Assembly (NCBI GenBank): GCA_033765145.1
Contig: JANRIH010000028.1
Coordinates: forward strand, 1 to 64,000
Source: JAGVSR01 sp033765145
GTDB taxonomy: Bacteria > Pseudomonadota > Alphaproteobacteria > Rhizobiales > Hyphomicrobiaceae
Length of the DNA: 64,000 nt
Reading direction: 5' to 3'
Shown: one piece after another, positions 32,796-42,200 of the stretch
How positions within the stretch are numbered: position 1 is the stretch's first letter
Layout of the letters: each line of letters starts with the position of its first letter
Translations under genes and position numbers: made by a program
Notes under the pieces: model-generated
Told to the model about the DNA's origin: nothing
Seen by the model: the letters and a program-made list of their open reading frames with translations, nothing else
The model's database searches: none

Positions 32796-34138
32796 GAGCC
32801 GGCGACCATCATCCCTTCGACGCGGATGGTGGGCGCATCGGTGCCATACTTGAAGGTGAGATCGCTGGCCGGCGTCATCGCCCGGTACATGTCCTTCAGG
32901 TTGCTCGCCACCGTCAGCTCGGAGACCGGATAGGTGATCTTTCCGTTCTCGATCCAGAAACCGGCGGCGCCCCGGCTGTAGTCGCCGGTGACGCCGTTGA
33001 CGCCCATGCCGATCAGCTCGGTGATATAGAAGCCGTCCTTGATGTCGGCGATCAGTTCGTCCGGCGAGAGCTTGCCGGCCTCCAGGTAGACGTTGGTCGA
33101 GCTGGGCGACGGCGGGCCGCCGGTGCCGCGGGCCGCGTGCCCGGTCGACTTCAGCCCGAGCTGGCGGGCCGAGGCGCCGTCGAGCAGCCACGTCGTGAGG
33201 CGGCCGTCCTCGATGATGACGGTGCGGCGCGTGGGCAGCCCTTCGCCGTCGAAGGGCTTGGAGCGCAGTCCGCGCGGCTTGTGCGGATCGTCGACCACGC
33301 GGATGCCGGCGGCGAAGATCTGCTGCCCCAGCTTGTCCTTCAGGAAGGACGTGCCGCGGGCCACCGCCGGACCGGTTATGGCGCCGAGCATCGACCCGAC
33401 CAGGCCGCCGGCGACCCGTGGCGCGAAGACCACCGGCACCTGGCGGGAGGACATCTTGCGGGGGTTGAGGCGTGCCACCGCCTGCTCGCCCGCCTTCTTC
33501 CCCACTGCCGCGGCGCTGCCGAGATCGGCGAGGAAGCGGGTGGAGGCGTAGTCGTAGTCGCGCTCCATCAGCGTGCCTTCGCCGGCGATCACGCTGGCCG
33601 AGACGCCATGGCGCGAACCGCCATAGGAACCCGCGAAGCCGTTCGACGCGGCGAGAACGACCAGGCCCGTGGACCAGTCCGCCCCCGCCCCTTCGGAGTT
33701 GGTGACGCCCTTGACGGCCAGCGCCGCTTCCTCGGCTTCCCGGGCACGGGCGACCAGGGTCTCCGCGCTCACCTCGGTCGGATCCTGCAGGTCGAGATCC
33801 GGCCAGCTTTTGGCGATCTCCGACGGGTCGGCGATACCGCAGTACGGATCTTCAGGCGTCGCCTTCGCCATCGCCACGGCGCGGGTCAGCAGCTCGTCCA
33901 GGGCCGGGGCGGCGAAGTCGGTGGTGGAGACAAAGGCCTGGCGCTTCCCGATCAGCACGCGCAAGCCGAGGTCGCGGTTCTCCGAGCGCTCGACGTCCTC
34001 GGGCTTGCCGAGGCGGTAGCTGAGCGAAAGCGAGGCGCCTTCGAACAGCACCGCATCGGCGGCATCGGCGCCCGCCTTGCGGGCCCGGCCGACCAGGTCG
34101 GTCAGCCGGTTCAGGTGGGCGGATGCGCGGTCACTCAT
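32792..34138 (-). CDS. pmbA: TldD/PmbA-family metalloprotease, PmbA (TldE)
   Basis: This 448-residue protein is the PmbA/TldE subunit of the TldD/TldE protease known to process microcin B17 and CcdA. Motifs include DLGLRVLIGKRQAFVSTTDF, YGGSRHGVSASVIAGEGTLMERDYDY (parts), RKMSSRQVPVVFAP and GVTGDYSRGAAGFWIENGKITYPV (parts). The catalytic zinc site is in the TldD subunit, which is not in the window. AGAGG precedes the ATG within the 22-base gap after argG. Confidence 0.95.
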   Translation of the reverse strand: MSDRASAHLNRLTDLVGRARKAGADAADAVLFEGASLSLSYRLGKPEDVERSENRDLGLRVLIGKRQAFVSTTDFAAPALDELLTRAVAMAKATPEDPYCGIADPSEIAKSWPDLDLQDPTEVSAETLVARAREAEEAALAVKGVTNSEGAGADWSTGLVVLAASNGFAGSYGGSRHGVSASVIAGEGTLMERDYDYASTRFLADLGSAAAVGKKAGEQAVARLNPRKMSSRQVPVVFAPRVAGGLVGSMLGAITGPAVARGTSFLKDKLGQQIFAAGIRVVDDPHKPRGLRSKPFDGEGLPTRRTVIIEDGRLTTWLLDGASARQLGLKSTGHAARGTGGPPSPSSTNVYLEAGKLSPDELIADIKDGFYITELIGMGVNGVTGDYSRGAAGFWIENGKITYPVSELTVASNLKDMYRAMTPASDLTFKYGTDAPTIRVEGMMVAGS

Positions 34139-34160
34139 GCACGGAACCTCTTTGCGACAC

Positions 34161-35399
34161 TCAACCCTGGCGCTGGCGGCGCAGCAACTTCAGCCGCAGC
34201 GCGTTCAGCTTGATGAAGCCTTCGGCATCGTGCTGGTCGTAGACGGAATCCTCTTCGAAGGTGACATGCGCCATCGAATAGAGCGACTTCGGCGATTTCC
34301 GGCCGACCACGCGCGCCGTCCCCTTGTACAGCTTCAGCCTGACGGTGCCGTCGACATGCTCCTGGCTCTTGTCGATCAGCGCCTGCAGCATCTCGCGCTC
34401 GGGCGAGAACCAGAAGCCGTTGTAGATGAGCTCCGCATAGCGCGGCATCAGCTCGTCCTTGAGGTGCGCGGCACCCCGGTCGAGAGTCACGCTCTCCATC
34501 GCGCGATGAGCCGCAAGAAGGATCGTCCCGCCCGGCGTTTCGTAGACGCCGCGCGACTTCATGCCGACGAAGCGGTTCTCCACCAGATCAATCCGTCCGA
34601 TTCCATTGTCGCGGCCGAGATCGTTCAACGCCGCGAGCAGCGTCGCGGGGCTCATGGCTTTTCCGTTCAACGACACCGCATCGCCCTTCTGGAACCCGAT
34701 CGTGATGACAGTCGGCGCGTCGGGTGCGTCCTCGGGCGCGATCGTGCGCATGTAGACGTAGGGCGGCGGCTCGACCGCGGGGTCTTCGAGCACCTTGCCC
34801 TCTGACGAAGAGTGCAACAGGTTCGCATCGACCGAGAACGGCGCCTCGCCGCGCTTGTCCTTCGCCACCGGAATCTGGTGCTGCTCCGCGAAGCTGATCA
34901 AGTCCTCGCGGCTCTTGAACTGCCATTCACGCCACGGCGCGATGATCTTGATCGAGGGTTCGAGCGCGTAATAGCCGAGTTCGAACCGCACCTGGTCGTT
35001 GCCCTTGCCCGTCGCGCCATGACAGACGGCGTCCGCGCCCGTCTTGCGCGCGATCTCGATCTGGCGCTTGGCGATGAGCGGCCGCGCAATTGATGTGCCA
35101 AGCAGGTAGACGCCCTCGTAGAGCGCGTTGGCGCGGAACATCGGAAACACGAAGTCGCGCACGAACTCCTCGCGCAGATCATCGATGAAGATGTTCTCGG
35201 GCTTGATGCCGAGCATCAGTGCTTTCTTGCGCGCGGGCTCCAGTTCCTCACCCTGGCCGAGATCGGCGGTGAACGTGACCACCTCCGCGCCGTAGGTCTC
35301 CTGCAACCACTTCAAGATGATCGATGTGTCGAGACCGCCCGAGTAGGCGAGCACCACCTTTTTGATCTTGCCGTGCGTGGTGCTGGTCGTGGCGGCCAT
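34161..35399 (-). CDS. argG: Argininosuccinate synthase
   Basis: This 412-residue ATP-dependent ligase joins citrulline and aspartate in arginine synthesis. The P-loop-like motif AYSGGLDTSIILKWL is followed by FTADLGQGEE, CHGATGKGNDQVRFE and the substrate-binding DRGAAHLKDELMPRYAELIY region. Full length for the family. Codon choice here (more ACG, TTG and CTT) already resembles the genes to its right, not those to its left. A plausible promoter lies about 60 bases upstream. Confidence 0.98.
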   Translation of the reverse strand: MAATTSTTHGKIKKVVLAYSGGLDTSIILKWLQETYGAEVVTFTADLGQGEELEPARKKALMLGIKPENIFIDDLREEFVRDFVFPMFRANALYEGVYLLGTSIARPLIAKRQIEIARKTGADAVCHGATGKGNDQVRFELGYYALEPSIKIIAPWREWQFKSREDLISFAEQHQIPVAKDKRGEAPFSVDANLLHSSSEGKVLEDPAVEPPPYVYMRTIAPEDAPDAPTVITIGFQKGDAVSLNGKAMSPATLLAALNDLGRDNGIGRIDLVENRFVGMKSRGVYETPGGTILLAAHRAMESVTLDRGAAHLKDELMPRYAELIYNGFWFSPEREMLQALIDKSQEHVDGTVRLKLYKGTARVVGRKSPKSLYSMAHVTFEEDSVYDQHDAEGFIKLNALRLKLLRRQRQG

Positions 35400-35456
35400 C
35401 GTCGTGTCCTCGGAAGCTTTCGGGAAAGTTGGCGCAAGCGGCGCGAACGCGCGCGC

Positions 35457-35484
35457 ACTATAGAGAGCGCCGACCTCGCATCAA
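35457..35484 (-). promoter_or_regulatory. argG: Putative sigma-70-type promoter of argG
   Basis: On the minus strand TTGATG (35484-35479) is followed after 16 bases by TATAGT (35462-35457), giving a predicted 5' leader of about 50 bases before the argG start. The match is by eye. Confidence 0.45.
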
Positions 35485-35593
35485 GGCCCGATGCGGGTGC
35501 CAGCTGTCGCGGTCAAGAATGAAAGACTGGTGACGCCTGATGCCGTGGGCCCGAATATGCGGAGTCAAGCGATGCGGAAACAGACGGCTCGAG

Positions 35594-36274
35594 TCAGGCG
35601 GCGCGGAGCCAGGGCCAGAAGACACTGGAGAACGCGTCGGCCGCCGTCGGAACACCAGCCATCATGGCTGCCGGCTTGGCGGGGTGTGGCCAATTCGAAG
35701 ACCAGAGCGCTGCCGCGGCATAGCCGCTCTCGGAATGAAATGCCGGAAAGGTCTGCCGCATGGCCGCCGCCGTCGAGGTCGCCGCTTCCAAAGCGGCGGC
35801 GTTCGCGCGTGCCATCGGCCAAGCGACCGAACGGGGCAATCCGCATGCGATGAGCACATACGCCCCGGGCCAGTTCGCGGCGTTCTCGGCCGACATCGGC
35901 ATCATGTCGAGCCAGAGCTTGAACGGGTTCACGTCGCCCCAGGGTCCGGCGGCAAATGGGTTTGCAACCGGCCGCTCCGCCTGACGAAGTGCGGTGCGAG
36001 CCGCTGTCCGGTGCTCATTCCGAAGGGCCGAACGCGGTGTTCCAGCGCTCGAGTTGGAGCGCTCGTGATCGATGTCTTCGGGCACGCGGAACCAGCTGCG
36101 GCGGCGGCGTTCTTGCCGAGCGGCCTCGGCGTTGAGGTCCCGGGCGAAGTCCGCCAGCGCACCGAGGCTCGTCGAAACGATCTCGCTATAGGCCTGGGTC
36201 GCCGCCTCGGCATAGCCGAGCGACGCTTCCGTGCAGTTCTTCGCGATGCGCACCTGCTGGCTGAGGTCGTACAT
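35594..36274 (-). CDS. Hypothetical protein, weakly phasin-like
   Basis: This protein of about 226 residues is predicted helical in its first part (QQVRIAKNCTEASLGYAEAATQAYSEIVSTSLGALADFARDLNAEA, in parts), spaced by a basic linker from an Ala/Trp/Pro-rich second part with AAALEAATSTAAAM. The helical, Ala-rich, membrane-free character recalls phasins that coat PHA granules, and a PHA synthase and a depolymerase-like esterase are elsewhere in the window. There is no decisive motif. The ATG at 36274 is used, and a GTG 25 codons upstream is an alternative. Neither has a strong ribosome-binding site. Confidence 0.55.
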   Translation of the reverse strand: MYDLSQQVRIAKNCTEASLGYAEAATQAYSEIVSTSLGALADFARDLNAEAARQERRRRSWFRVPEDIDHERSNSSAGTPRSALRNEHRTAARTALRQAERPVANPFAAGPWGDVNPFKLWLDMMPMSAENAANWPGAYVLIACGLPRSVAWPMARANAAALEAATSTAAAMRQTFPAFHSESGYAAAALWSSNWPHPAKPAAMMAGVPTAADAFSSVFWPWLRAA

Positions 36275-36443
36275 GTTCGAGGGGCCTCGGTCGCGGAGCC
36301 TTGCTGCGTTGCAGCTCAAATTGTGCAGTGCATCAGAATAGTCTGCCACGCTCCCATTGACAAAGCCTTTTTACCTGGCCTCAAACCGGACAGGTTCGAT
36401 GCGACATTCGTAGAAATTTGTTATCGCTTATAAATATCTTGTT

Positions 36444-37604
36444 CTAGGTCTTTGGACGAAGCCGGATCAACTTGCCGTTCGCGTCGTCCGTCGCGACCCA
36501 GACCGACCCATCCGGGGCTTGGCGGACATCGCGAATGCGTTCATCCAGGTCTTCGAGCAAGCGCTCGTGGCCGATCACGCGGCCGTTCTCCAGGACGAGC
36601 CGCTGCAGATGCGCGCCCCGCAATCCGCCGACCAGCAGATTGCCCTTCCAGCCGGAGATCAAGTCACCCGAATAGAGCGCGAGCCCGGACGTCGCGATCG
36701 ACGGTTTCCAGAAGTAGACCGGCTGTTCGAGGCCGTCCTTGGCCGTGAGGCCGTCCCCGATTGGCAAGCCCGAATATTCAACGCCATAAGTGATGATCGG
36801 CCAGCCATAGTTCTTTCCGGCTTCCGGCTTGTTGAGTTCGTCACCCCCACGCGCCCCGTGCTCGACGGTCCAGATTTGATCGGTTGCGGGATCGATTGCG
36901 GCACCCTGGATGTTGCGGTGACCGATCGACCAGACCTTGGCGTCCCAGCCGTCGCGCTTGGGATTGAGATCAGAAGGCTGGCCATCGGGTTTGATGCGGA
37001 TCACCTTCCCGAGATGATTGGCGGGATTCTGCGCCTCGTCGCGTGCGATCCCGCGGTCGCCGAGACCGAACATCAGATCGCCGTTGGCGGCGAACACGAT
37101 CCGAGTGCCGAAATGCAACGTGCTCTCCATCGCCGGCTCTTGCCGGAAGATGACGGAGAGCCCATCCAGACGACCGCTGTCGCCGTCGAGAACCAGCTTG
37201 GCCTTCGCCACACTTGTCCCGTTGCCGCCGCCGGGCCGCGCCTCGGAAAATCCGAGATAGAGAGTTCCCGAGCTTACGAAATTTGGCGCAAGGGCGACAT
37301 CGAGAAGGCCGCCCTGGCCGCGCGCCACGACCTCGGGCACGCCGGCGATCGGCGGACCGATCTTTCCGTCCTGCGTGACAATTCGGAGGGTGCCAACCCG
37401 TTCGCTCACGATAAGCCGCCCGTCAGGCAGGAAGGCCAGGCCCCAGGGATTCTTGAGCCCTTCAGCGACGACTTGCGCCTCGATGGCCGTCGGCGAGGGG
37501 ACGACCGGTGTGTTGGTGATGGCGAGTTCGGCGGCGGACCCGTTGGCGAAGGGGACCAGCAGCATCGGGAGGACGGCAAGGATCGTGCTCGATCGGCGGC
37601 GCAT
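36444..37604 (-). CDS. PQQ-dependent sugar dehydrogenase-like (GSDH family), secreted
   Basis: This 386-residue protein has a signal peptide (to GSAAEL, about residue 25) and a six-bladed beta-propeller of the glucose/sorbosone dehydrogenase family. Blade motifs include GLKNPWGLAFLPDGRLIVSERVG, GQGGLLDVALAPNF, SIGHRNIQGAAIDPATDQIWTVEHGARGGDE and the conserved NYGWP, read in parts. E. coli YliI, an aldose sugar dehydrogenase of this family, uses PQQ in the periplasm. An AGGAGA ribosome-binding site fixes the start at 37604. An orphan pqqC lies 8 kb downstream. Confidence 0.92.
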   Translation of the reverse strand: MRRRSSTILAVLPMLLVPFANGSAAELAITNTPVVPSPTAIEAQVVAEGLKNPWGLAFLPDGRLIVSERVGTLRIVTQDGKIGPPIAGVPEVVARGQGGLLDVALAPNFVSSGTLYLGFSEARPGGGNGTSVAKAKLVLDGDSGRLDGLSVIFRQEPAMESTLHFGTRIVFAANGDLMFGLGDRGIARDEAQNPANHLGKVIRIKPDGQPSDLNPKRDGWDAKVWSIGHRNIQGAAIDPATDQIWTVEHGARGGDELNKPEAGKNYGWPIITYGVEYSGLPIGDGLTAKDGLEQPVYFWKPSIATSGLALYSGDLISGWKGNLLVGGLRGAHLQRLVLENGRVIGHERLLEDLDERIRDVRQAPDGSVWVATDDANGKLIRLRPKT

Positions 37605-37822
37605 TAGGTCTCCTGATTTGCGAACGATTTCGCTCAGTTCCGGAGGGCTCGACCGGGATGTGGGGAGTGTTCGGGCCTTCGTCAAATGCCACCGCTCCGT
37701 GGTGTGCCCGCGTCGCGTGCCGCCGGACGCCATGACGTGAGGTCGGTGCGTGACGCGCGGACGTCCGAGCATGCGTCAAAGGCCCCTTTGAGTTTTCACG
37801 GCGCCGCCGCCATATAGCGCCC

Positions 37823-38692
37823 ATGAGCGGTCCCGGAACCCTGACGTTCCTGAAGATGAACGGCCTCGGCAACGAGATCGTCGTTGTGGACGTGCGCGAT
37901 AGCAATTTCACCGTGACACCCGATCTGGCGCGCCGCATGGCGGCAGACCCGCGTTCGCACTTCGACCAATTGATGGTGCTCGGACCGCCCCGCACGAAGG
38001 GGACCGACGCCTTCGTGACGATCTTCAACACGGACGGATCGGAAAGCGCGGCGTGTGGAAACGGAACACGCTGCATCGGTTGGACGGAGAGCCGGAAGAC
38101 CGGGCGATCCGCGCTCAAATTCGAGACGAAGGCCGGCATCCTCGATGTCGCCGTCGCGAATCGGAACCGCATCACGGTCGACATGGGTGAGCCGCGCTTT
38201 GACTGGTTGTCGATCCCGCTCGCCGAGCCATTTCACGACACGCGCGGGATCGAGCTTCAGATCGGACCCATCGACAATCCGGTTCTCCATTCACCGGCGG
38301 TCGTCAACGTCGGCAATCCGCACGCGGTTTTCTTCGTCGACAACGATCCTTACTCTTACGATCTGGCACGCCTCGGCCCGATGCTCGAGAACCATCCGAT
38401 TTTTCCCGAGCGGGCCAACATCTCGATCGCGCGCGTCGAAGCACCGAATCGCATTCGCCTTCGGACGTGGGAACGTGGCGCGGGACTGACAAAGGCGTGC
38501 GGAACGGCGGCGTGTGCCGCCGCTGTCACGGCCGCGCGGAAGCGGCTTGCCCAGCGCACAGTCACGGTGATGCTGCCCGGCGGCGACCTCGACATCGCGT
38601 GGACCGATAACAATCGGATCCTGATGACGGGGCCGGCCGAGTTCGAGTACGACGGCCAATTCTCGCTCGGCGGCGCGGCAGCAGGCGCTTGA
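37823..38692 (+). CDS. dapF: Diaminopimelate epimerase
   Basis: This 289-residue enzyme interconverts LL- and meso-diaminopimelate for lysine and peptidoglycan. The two catalytic cysteines are Cys78 (SAACGNGTRC) and Cys226 (TKACGTAACAAAV). KMNGLGNEIVVVD at the N terminus is typical. It heads the dapF-mtaB-ftsY strand group that is conserved in alphaproteobacteria. Confidence 0.97.
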   Translation: MSGPGTLTFLKMNGLGNEIVVVDVRDSNFTVTPDLARRMAADPRSHFDQLMVLGPPRTKGTDAFVTIFNTDGSESAACGNGTRCIGWTESRKTGRSALKFETKAGILDVAVANRNRITVDMGEPRFDWLSIPLAEPFHDTRGIELQIGPIDNPVLHSPAVVNVGNPHAVFFVDNDPYSYDLARLGPMLENHPIFPERANISIARVEAPNRIRLRTWERGAGLTKACGTAACAAAVTAARKRLAQRTVTVMLPGGDLDIAWTDNNRILMTGPAEFEYDGQFSLGGAAAGA

Positions 38693-38757
38693 TCGCGCTG
38701 GGCTGAAGGCCCGGCAAACAAGTGCGGATGGGGAAACAAAAGGGCATCAGGACGGGC

Positions 38758-40059
38758 ATGGTTCACCAGCGCATGGGTCACGAGCCGACGATCGTCACGC
38801 TGGGCTGCCGGTTGAATGCCGTCGAGGCCGAGACGATCCGCGCGCACGCACGCCGCGCCGGAATTCCCGACTGCATCATTGTTAATACGTGTGCGGTCAC
38901 GCGCGAAGCCCTCCGCCAGGCGGAGCAGACGATCCGGCGGCTGCGCCGTGAACGTCCCGAAGCGCGCCTCGTCATCACCGGATGCGGGGCGCAGCTTGAG
39001 CCTGATCGCTTTTCCGCGATGCCCGAGGTCGATGCGGTCATCGGAAATGCCGAAAAACTCGAACCTCGAACCTACGATGCGCTGCGCCGAACGAACGATC
39101 GCCTGATCGACATCGGCGATATCATGCATGAGACGCGCGCCTCGCTCCCACCGGTCGAGACATCGTTCCCGGGGACGGCGGCATCGGGCCGAAGCCGCGC
39201 GTTCGTCGCGGTACAGACGGGCTGCGATCACCGCTGCACATTCTGCATCATTCCGTTTGCGCGCGGTCCGTCACGCTCGGTTCCGGTCGCCGAAGTTGTG
39301 CACCACGTCGCTGCGAGCGTCGAGGCGGGCTATCGCGAGATCGTACTGACGGGCGTGGATCTCACGTCCTATGGCCGCACGCTCGATGGCGCGCCGACCC
39401 TCGGGACCCTCGCCAAGGCGATCCTCGACGGCGTGCCAAGACTGCCGCGGCTCCGGCTGTCGTCGATTGATCCCGCGGAAACCGACGGCCTGCTCGAAGA
39501 CCTGATTGCATCCGACACCCGGCTCATGCCGCACCTGCATCTTTCGCTTCAGTCCGGAGACGATCTCATCCTGAAGCGGATGAAGCGCCGACATTCCGCG
39601 TCCGATGCACTCCGTTTGGCGGGGCGACTCAGGGATCGTCGTCCCGACATTGCGATCGGGGCTGATGTCATCGCGGGCTTTCCGACCGAGACGCATGCCA
39701 TGTTCGAGCGGACACGCGCGGTACTCGACGATCTCGATGTCGCCTACGCGCACATCTTTCCCTATTCGGCGCGGGCTGGAACACCCGCCGCACGGATGCC
39801 GGCGGTTCCCGGTCACGAGATCAAGGCACGCGCCCAGGTCCTCAGGGACGACGGGTCGCGGCGTCTTCGCCATCATCTCGATGGAAAAGTCGGCGCAATC
39901 GGCGAAATCCTGACCGAGAGCAGCGGCAGAGGGCGCCTGCCCGACTTCACAGAGGTCAGCGTCGTCGACGCCACTGGCGTCCCGCCGGCAGGCCGTCTAA
40001 TGCGTGTCAGGATGATGGCGCACGATGGTCAGCGCATGACCGGCGAGGTGGTCGCGTGA
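38758..40059 (+). CDS. mtaB: tRNA (t6A37) methylthiotransferase MtaB
   Basis: This radical-SAM enzyme of about 433 residues adds the methylthio group to t6A37 of tRNAs. The N-terminal UPF0004 domain holds the auxiliary-cluster cysteines (TLGCRLNAVEAE, VNTCAVTREA, ITGCGAQ). The radical-SAM motif is GCDHRCTFCIIPFARG. The C-terminal TRAM-like region is short. The start is placed at MVHQRMGHEP because AGGACGGGC precedes it. ATGs at 38728 and 38773 are alternatives. Its stop overlaps the ftsY start (GTGA). Confidence 0.95.
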   Translation: MVHQRMGHEPTIVTLGCRLNAVEAETIRAHARRAGIPDCIIVNTCAVTREALRQAEQTIRRLRRERPEARLVITGCGAQLEPDRFSAMPEVDAVIGNAEKLEPRTYDALRRTNDRLIDIGDIMHETRASLPPVETSFPGTAASGRSRAFVAVQTGCDHRCTFCIIPFARGPSRSVPVAEVVHHVAASVEAGYREIVLTGVDLTSYGRTLDGAPTLGTLAKAILDGVPRLPRLRLSSIDPAETDGLLEDLIASDTRLMPHLHLSLQSGDDLILKRMKRRHSASDALRLAGRLRDRRPDIAIGADVIAGFPTETHAMFERTRAVLDDLDVAYAHIFPYSARAGTPAARMPAVPGHEIKARAQVLRDDGSRRLRHHLDGKVGAIGEILTESSGRGRLPDFTEVSVVDATGVPPAGRLMRVRMMAHDGQRMTGEVVA

Positions 40060-41234
40060 CCGACGACAAACAGAAAAGCGGCGGCATTTTCGGACGCTGG
40101 TTCGGCGGCGCGAAGCCGGAGCCGGACGTTCGCGCGTCCGTCGCGGAAACCGAGACTGCTGAGCCCGTCGATCAGTCCGATGCCGTCCACGAAGACGATG
40201 TCGAAACGGCATTCGATCCGGCGGATGGGCCGCTCGATGGCGAAGCACTTTCGCAGGTGGCCGTCGATGACGCGAATGCATCGCCGGCTCCGGCCGCTCA
40301 AATCGACAAGCCCAAGAGCTGGCTGCAGCGATTGACTTCGGGCCTCGCGCGCACGTCGAGCAAGTTGACGGAAGGGATCACCGGCCTCTTCACGAAGAGG
40401 AAACTCGATGCCGCGACGCTCGAAGACCTCGAGGACCTTCTGATCCAGGCCGATCTCGGGGTCGAGACCTCGGGCCGGATCGTCGAGCGGATCGCCAAGG
40501 GTCGGTTCGAAAAAGGACTGTCCGGCGAAGAAGTCCGAGAAATCCTGGCGAGCGAAGTCGAAACCGTTCTGGCGCCCGTTGCCCATCCTCTGGCCATCGA
40601 TCCGGCGCGGAAGCCGCACGTCGTGCTCGTCGTCGGCGTCAACGGCGGCGGGAAGACGACCACGATCGGCAAGCTCGCCCAGAAGTTGACCCGCGAAGGC
40701 CGGTCGGTCCTTCTGGCTGCGGGTGACACATTCCGTGCGGCGGCGATCGACCAGTTGAAAGTTTGGGGTGAGCGGACGGGTGTTCCGGTCGTCTCGGGCG
40801 CGGCCGGCGCTGATTCGTCCGGGCTCGCCTATGACGCCTTGAAGCAGGCCAAGGAAAATGGGTGCGACGTTCTCCTCATCGACACGGCGGGACGGCTTCA
40901 GAACAAGCAGGCTCTGATGGAGGAGTTGGAGAAAGTCTCCAGAGTTATCAAGAAGCTCGACCCCACCGCACCGCACGACGTCGTTCTGGTCCTCGACGCG
41001 ACGACGGGGCAAAATGCCCTGCAGCAAGTCGACGTTTTCAGGGAACGAGCCGGTGTCACGGGCTTAATCATGACAAAGCTCGACGGTACAGCCCGGGGCG
41101 GAATTCTGGTGGCGATCGCCGCTCGGTTTGGTTTGCCGGTTCACGCCATCGGTGTGGGTGAAAGCGTCGACGATCTGCAACCGTTTGCCGCGCGCGACTT
41201 CGCGCGGGCCATCGCAGAGTTGAAAGAATTCTAG
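40056..41234 (+). CDS. ftsY: Signal recognition particle receptor FtsY
   Basis: This 392-residue SRP-GTPase receives SRP-ribosome complexes at the membrane. An acidic N-terminal A domain of about 85 residues is followed by the N domain and the G domain with G1 GVNGGGKTTTIGKLA, DTFRAAAIDQLKVW, DTAGRLQNK, TKLDGTARGG and the C-terminal GVGESVDDLQPF. The partner Ffh is encoded at 50.6 kb. GTG start, coupled to mtaB. Confidence 0.97.
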   Translation: MTDDKQKSGGIFGRWFGGAKPEPDVRASVAETETAEPVDQSDAVHEDDVETAFDPADGPLDGEALSQVAVDDANASPAPAAQIDKPKSWLQRLTSGLARTSSKLTEGITGLFTKRKLDAATLEDLEDLLIQADLGVETSGRIVERIAKGRFEKGLSGEEVREILASEVETVLAPVAHPLAIDPARKPHVVLVVGVNGGGKTTTIGKLAQKLTREGRSVLLAAGDTFRAAAIDQLKVWGERTGVPVVSGAAGADSSGLAYDALKQAKENGCDVLLIDTAGRLQNKQALMEELEKVSRVIKKLDPTAPHDVVLVLDATTGQNALQQVDVFRERAGVTGLIMTKLDGTARGGILVAIAARFGLPVHAIGVGESVDDLQPFAARDFARAIAELKEF

Positions 41235-41282
41235 ACGATCAACAGGTATCGTGCTCTGCCGAAGAGGCGCACGGCCCCCAAA

Positions 41283-42200
41283 ATGCAAGGCTCTCCGCGA
41301 CCCATGACCACCGCCAAAAAGCGCCACTGGTACCCGTTCAACGCCGAACAGACGATCAACATCCTGTCGGAGTTCGGACCTCTGGTGACGATGTTCGTCG
41401 TCAACGCCATCGCCGGCATTCATGCCGGTACCTGGGCGCTGATAATTTCGACCGTCATCGCGATGATCGTGATGCGGCTCGTGCTCGGGCGATTGCCGGT
41501 GTTCCCGATCATCGCGTCGGGCGTCACGATCATCTTCGGCGTGCTGACTTTGCTGACCGGCGACCCGATGTGGGTCCAGATCAAAGTCTCGATCTTCAAC
41601 GCGATGTTCGGCGGCTTCCTGTTCGGCGGGCTCTGGGCCACGAGCAGCCACGTCCGCGACCTCAGCTGGAAGTCGGTTGCTGCGATCACGGCCGTGCTGC
41701 TGATGTTCCAATTGCCCTATGTCGATCTCGCGAAGCCGCTTCCCGCGCTCGGGGACAATTCGAATCCGCTCTCGACGAACCTCTTTTGCATTGCATCGAT
41801 GATCGTCGGCTTTCTTCTCGGTGGTCTCGTCTTCCGCAAGAATTTCTTCGGCCACGTGTTCGAGCGCACGTTCCGCTATTCGCAGGAAGGCTGGGACCGG
41901 TTCACGTTCAGCTTCGCATGGTTCTTCATTTTCACGGCGATCCTCAATGAATTCGTGCGCCAGACCTGGGCCGAGAACGTGACCTACGATGTCCTCGGCT
42001 ATCCGATGACGGGTGTCGAGATCTGGATCGCCTTCAAGATCGTCGGCATCATGCCGCTGTCGGGCCTCTATGCCTGGCTACTCACACAGCTGATGGCGTC
42101 CTATCAGTTGCCGGAGCCTGAGCACGTGCCCGCACGCAATTCTGGCCCACTCGGCGCCCCGCGTCCCGGAGCTCAAATCGCCCGGGAGCCCGGAGCATGA
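41283..42200 (+). CDS. YciB/IspA-type septation membrane protein, long form
   Basis: This 305-residue polytopic inner-membrane protein belongs to the YciB (intracellular septation protein A) family: INILSEFGPLVTMFVVNAIAGI, MWVQIKVSIFNAMFGGFLFGG and GWDRFTFSFAWFFIFTAILNEFVRQTW, in parts, and IVGIMPLSGLYAW. Compared with the usual length of about 180-200, it has an extra segment of about 70 residues with more hydrophobic helices (about 118-190). It also has a cytoplasmic Pro-rich tail. A second ATG at 41304 may be the true start. It overlaps the second YciB gene by 4 bases. Confidence 0.88.
   Translation: MQGSPRPMTTAKKRHWYPFNAEQTINILSEFGPLVTMFVVNAIAGIHAGTWALIISTVIAMIVMRLVLGRLPVFPIIASGVTIIFGVLTLLTGDPMWVQIKVSIFNAMFGGFLFGGLWATSSHVRDLSWKSVAAITAVLLMFQLPYVDLAKPLPALGDNSNPLSTNLFCIASMIVGFLLGGLVFRKNFFGHVFERTFRYSQEGWDRFTFSFAWFFIFTAILNEFVRQTWAENVTYDVLGYPMTGVEIWIAFKIVGIMPLSGLYAWLLTQLMASYQLPEPEHVPARNSGPLGAPRPGAQIAREPGA

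Noticed and set aside
32007..33191. CysQ-like gene extended upstream into pmbA
   Set aside because: The extension is another frame of pmbA. A GTG overlapping the pmbA stop gives a normal family length.
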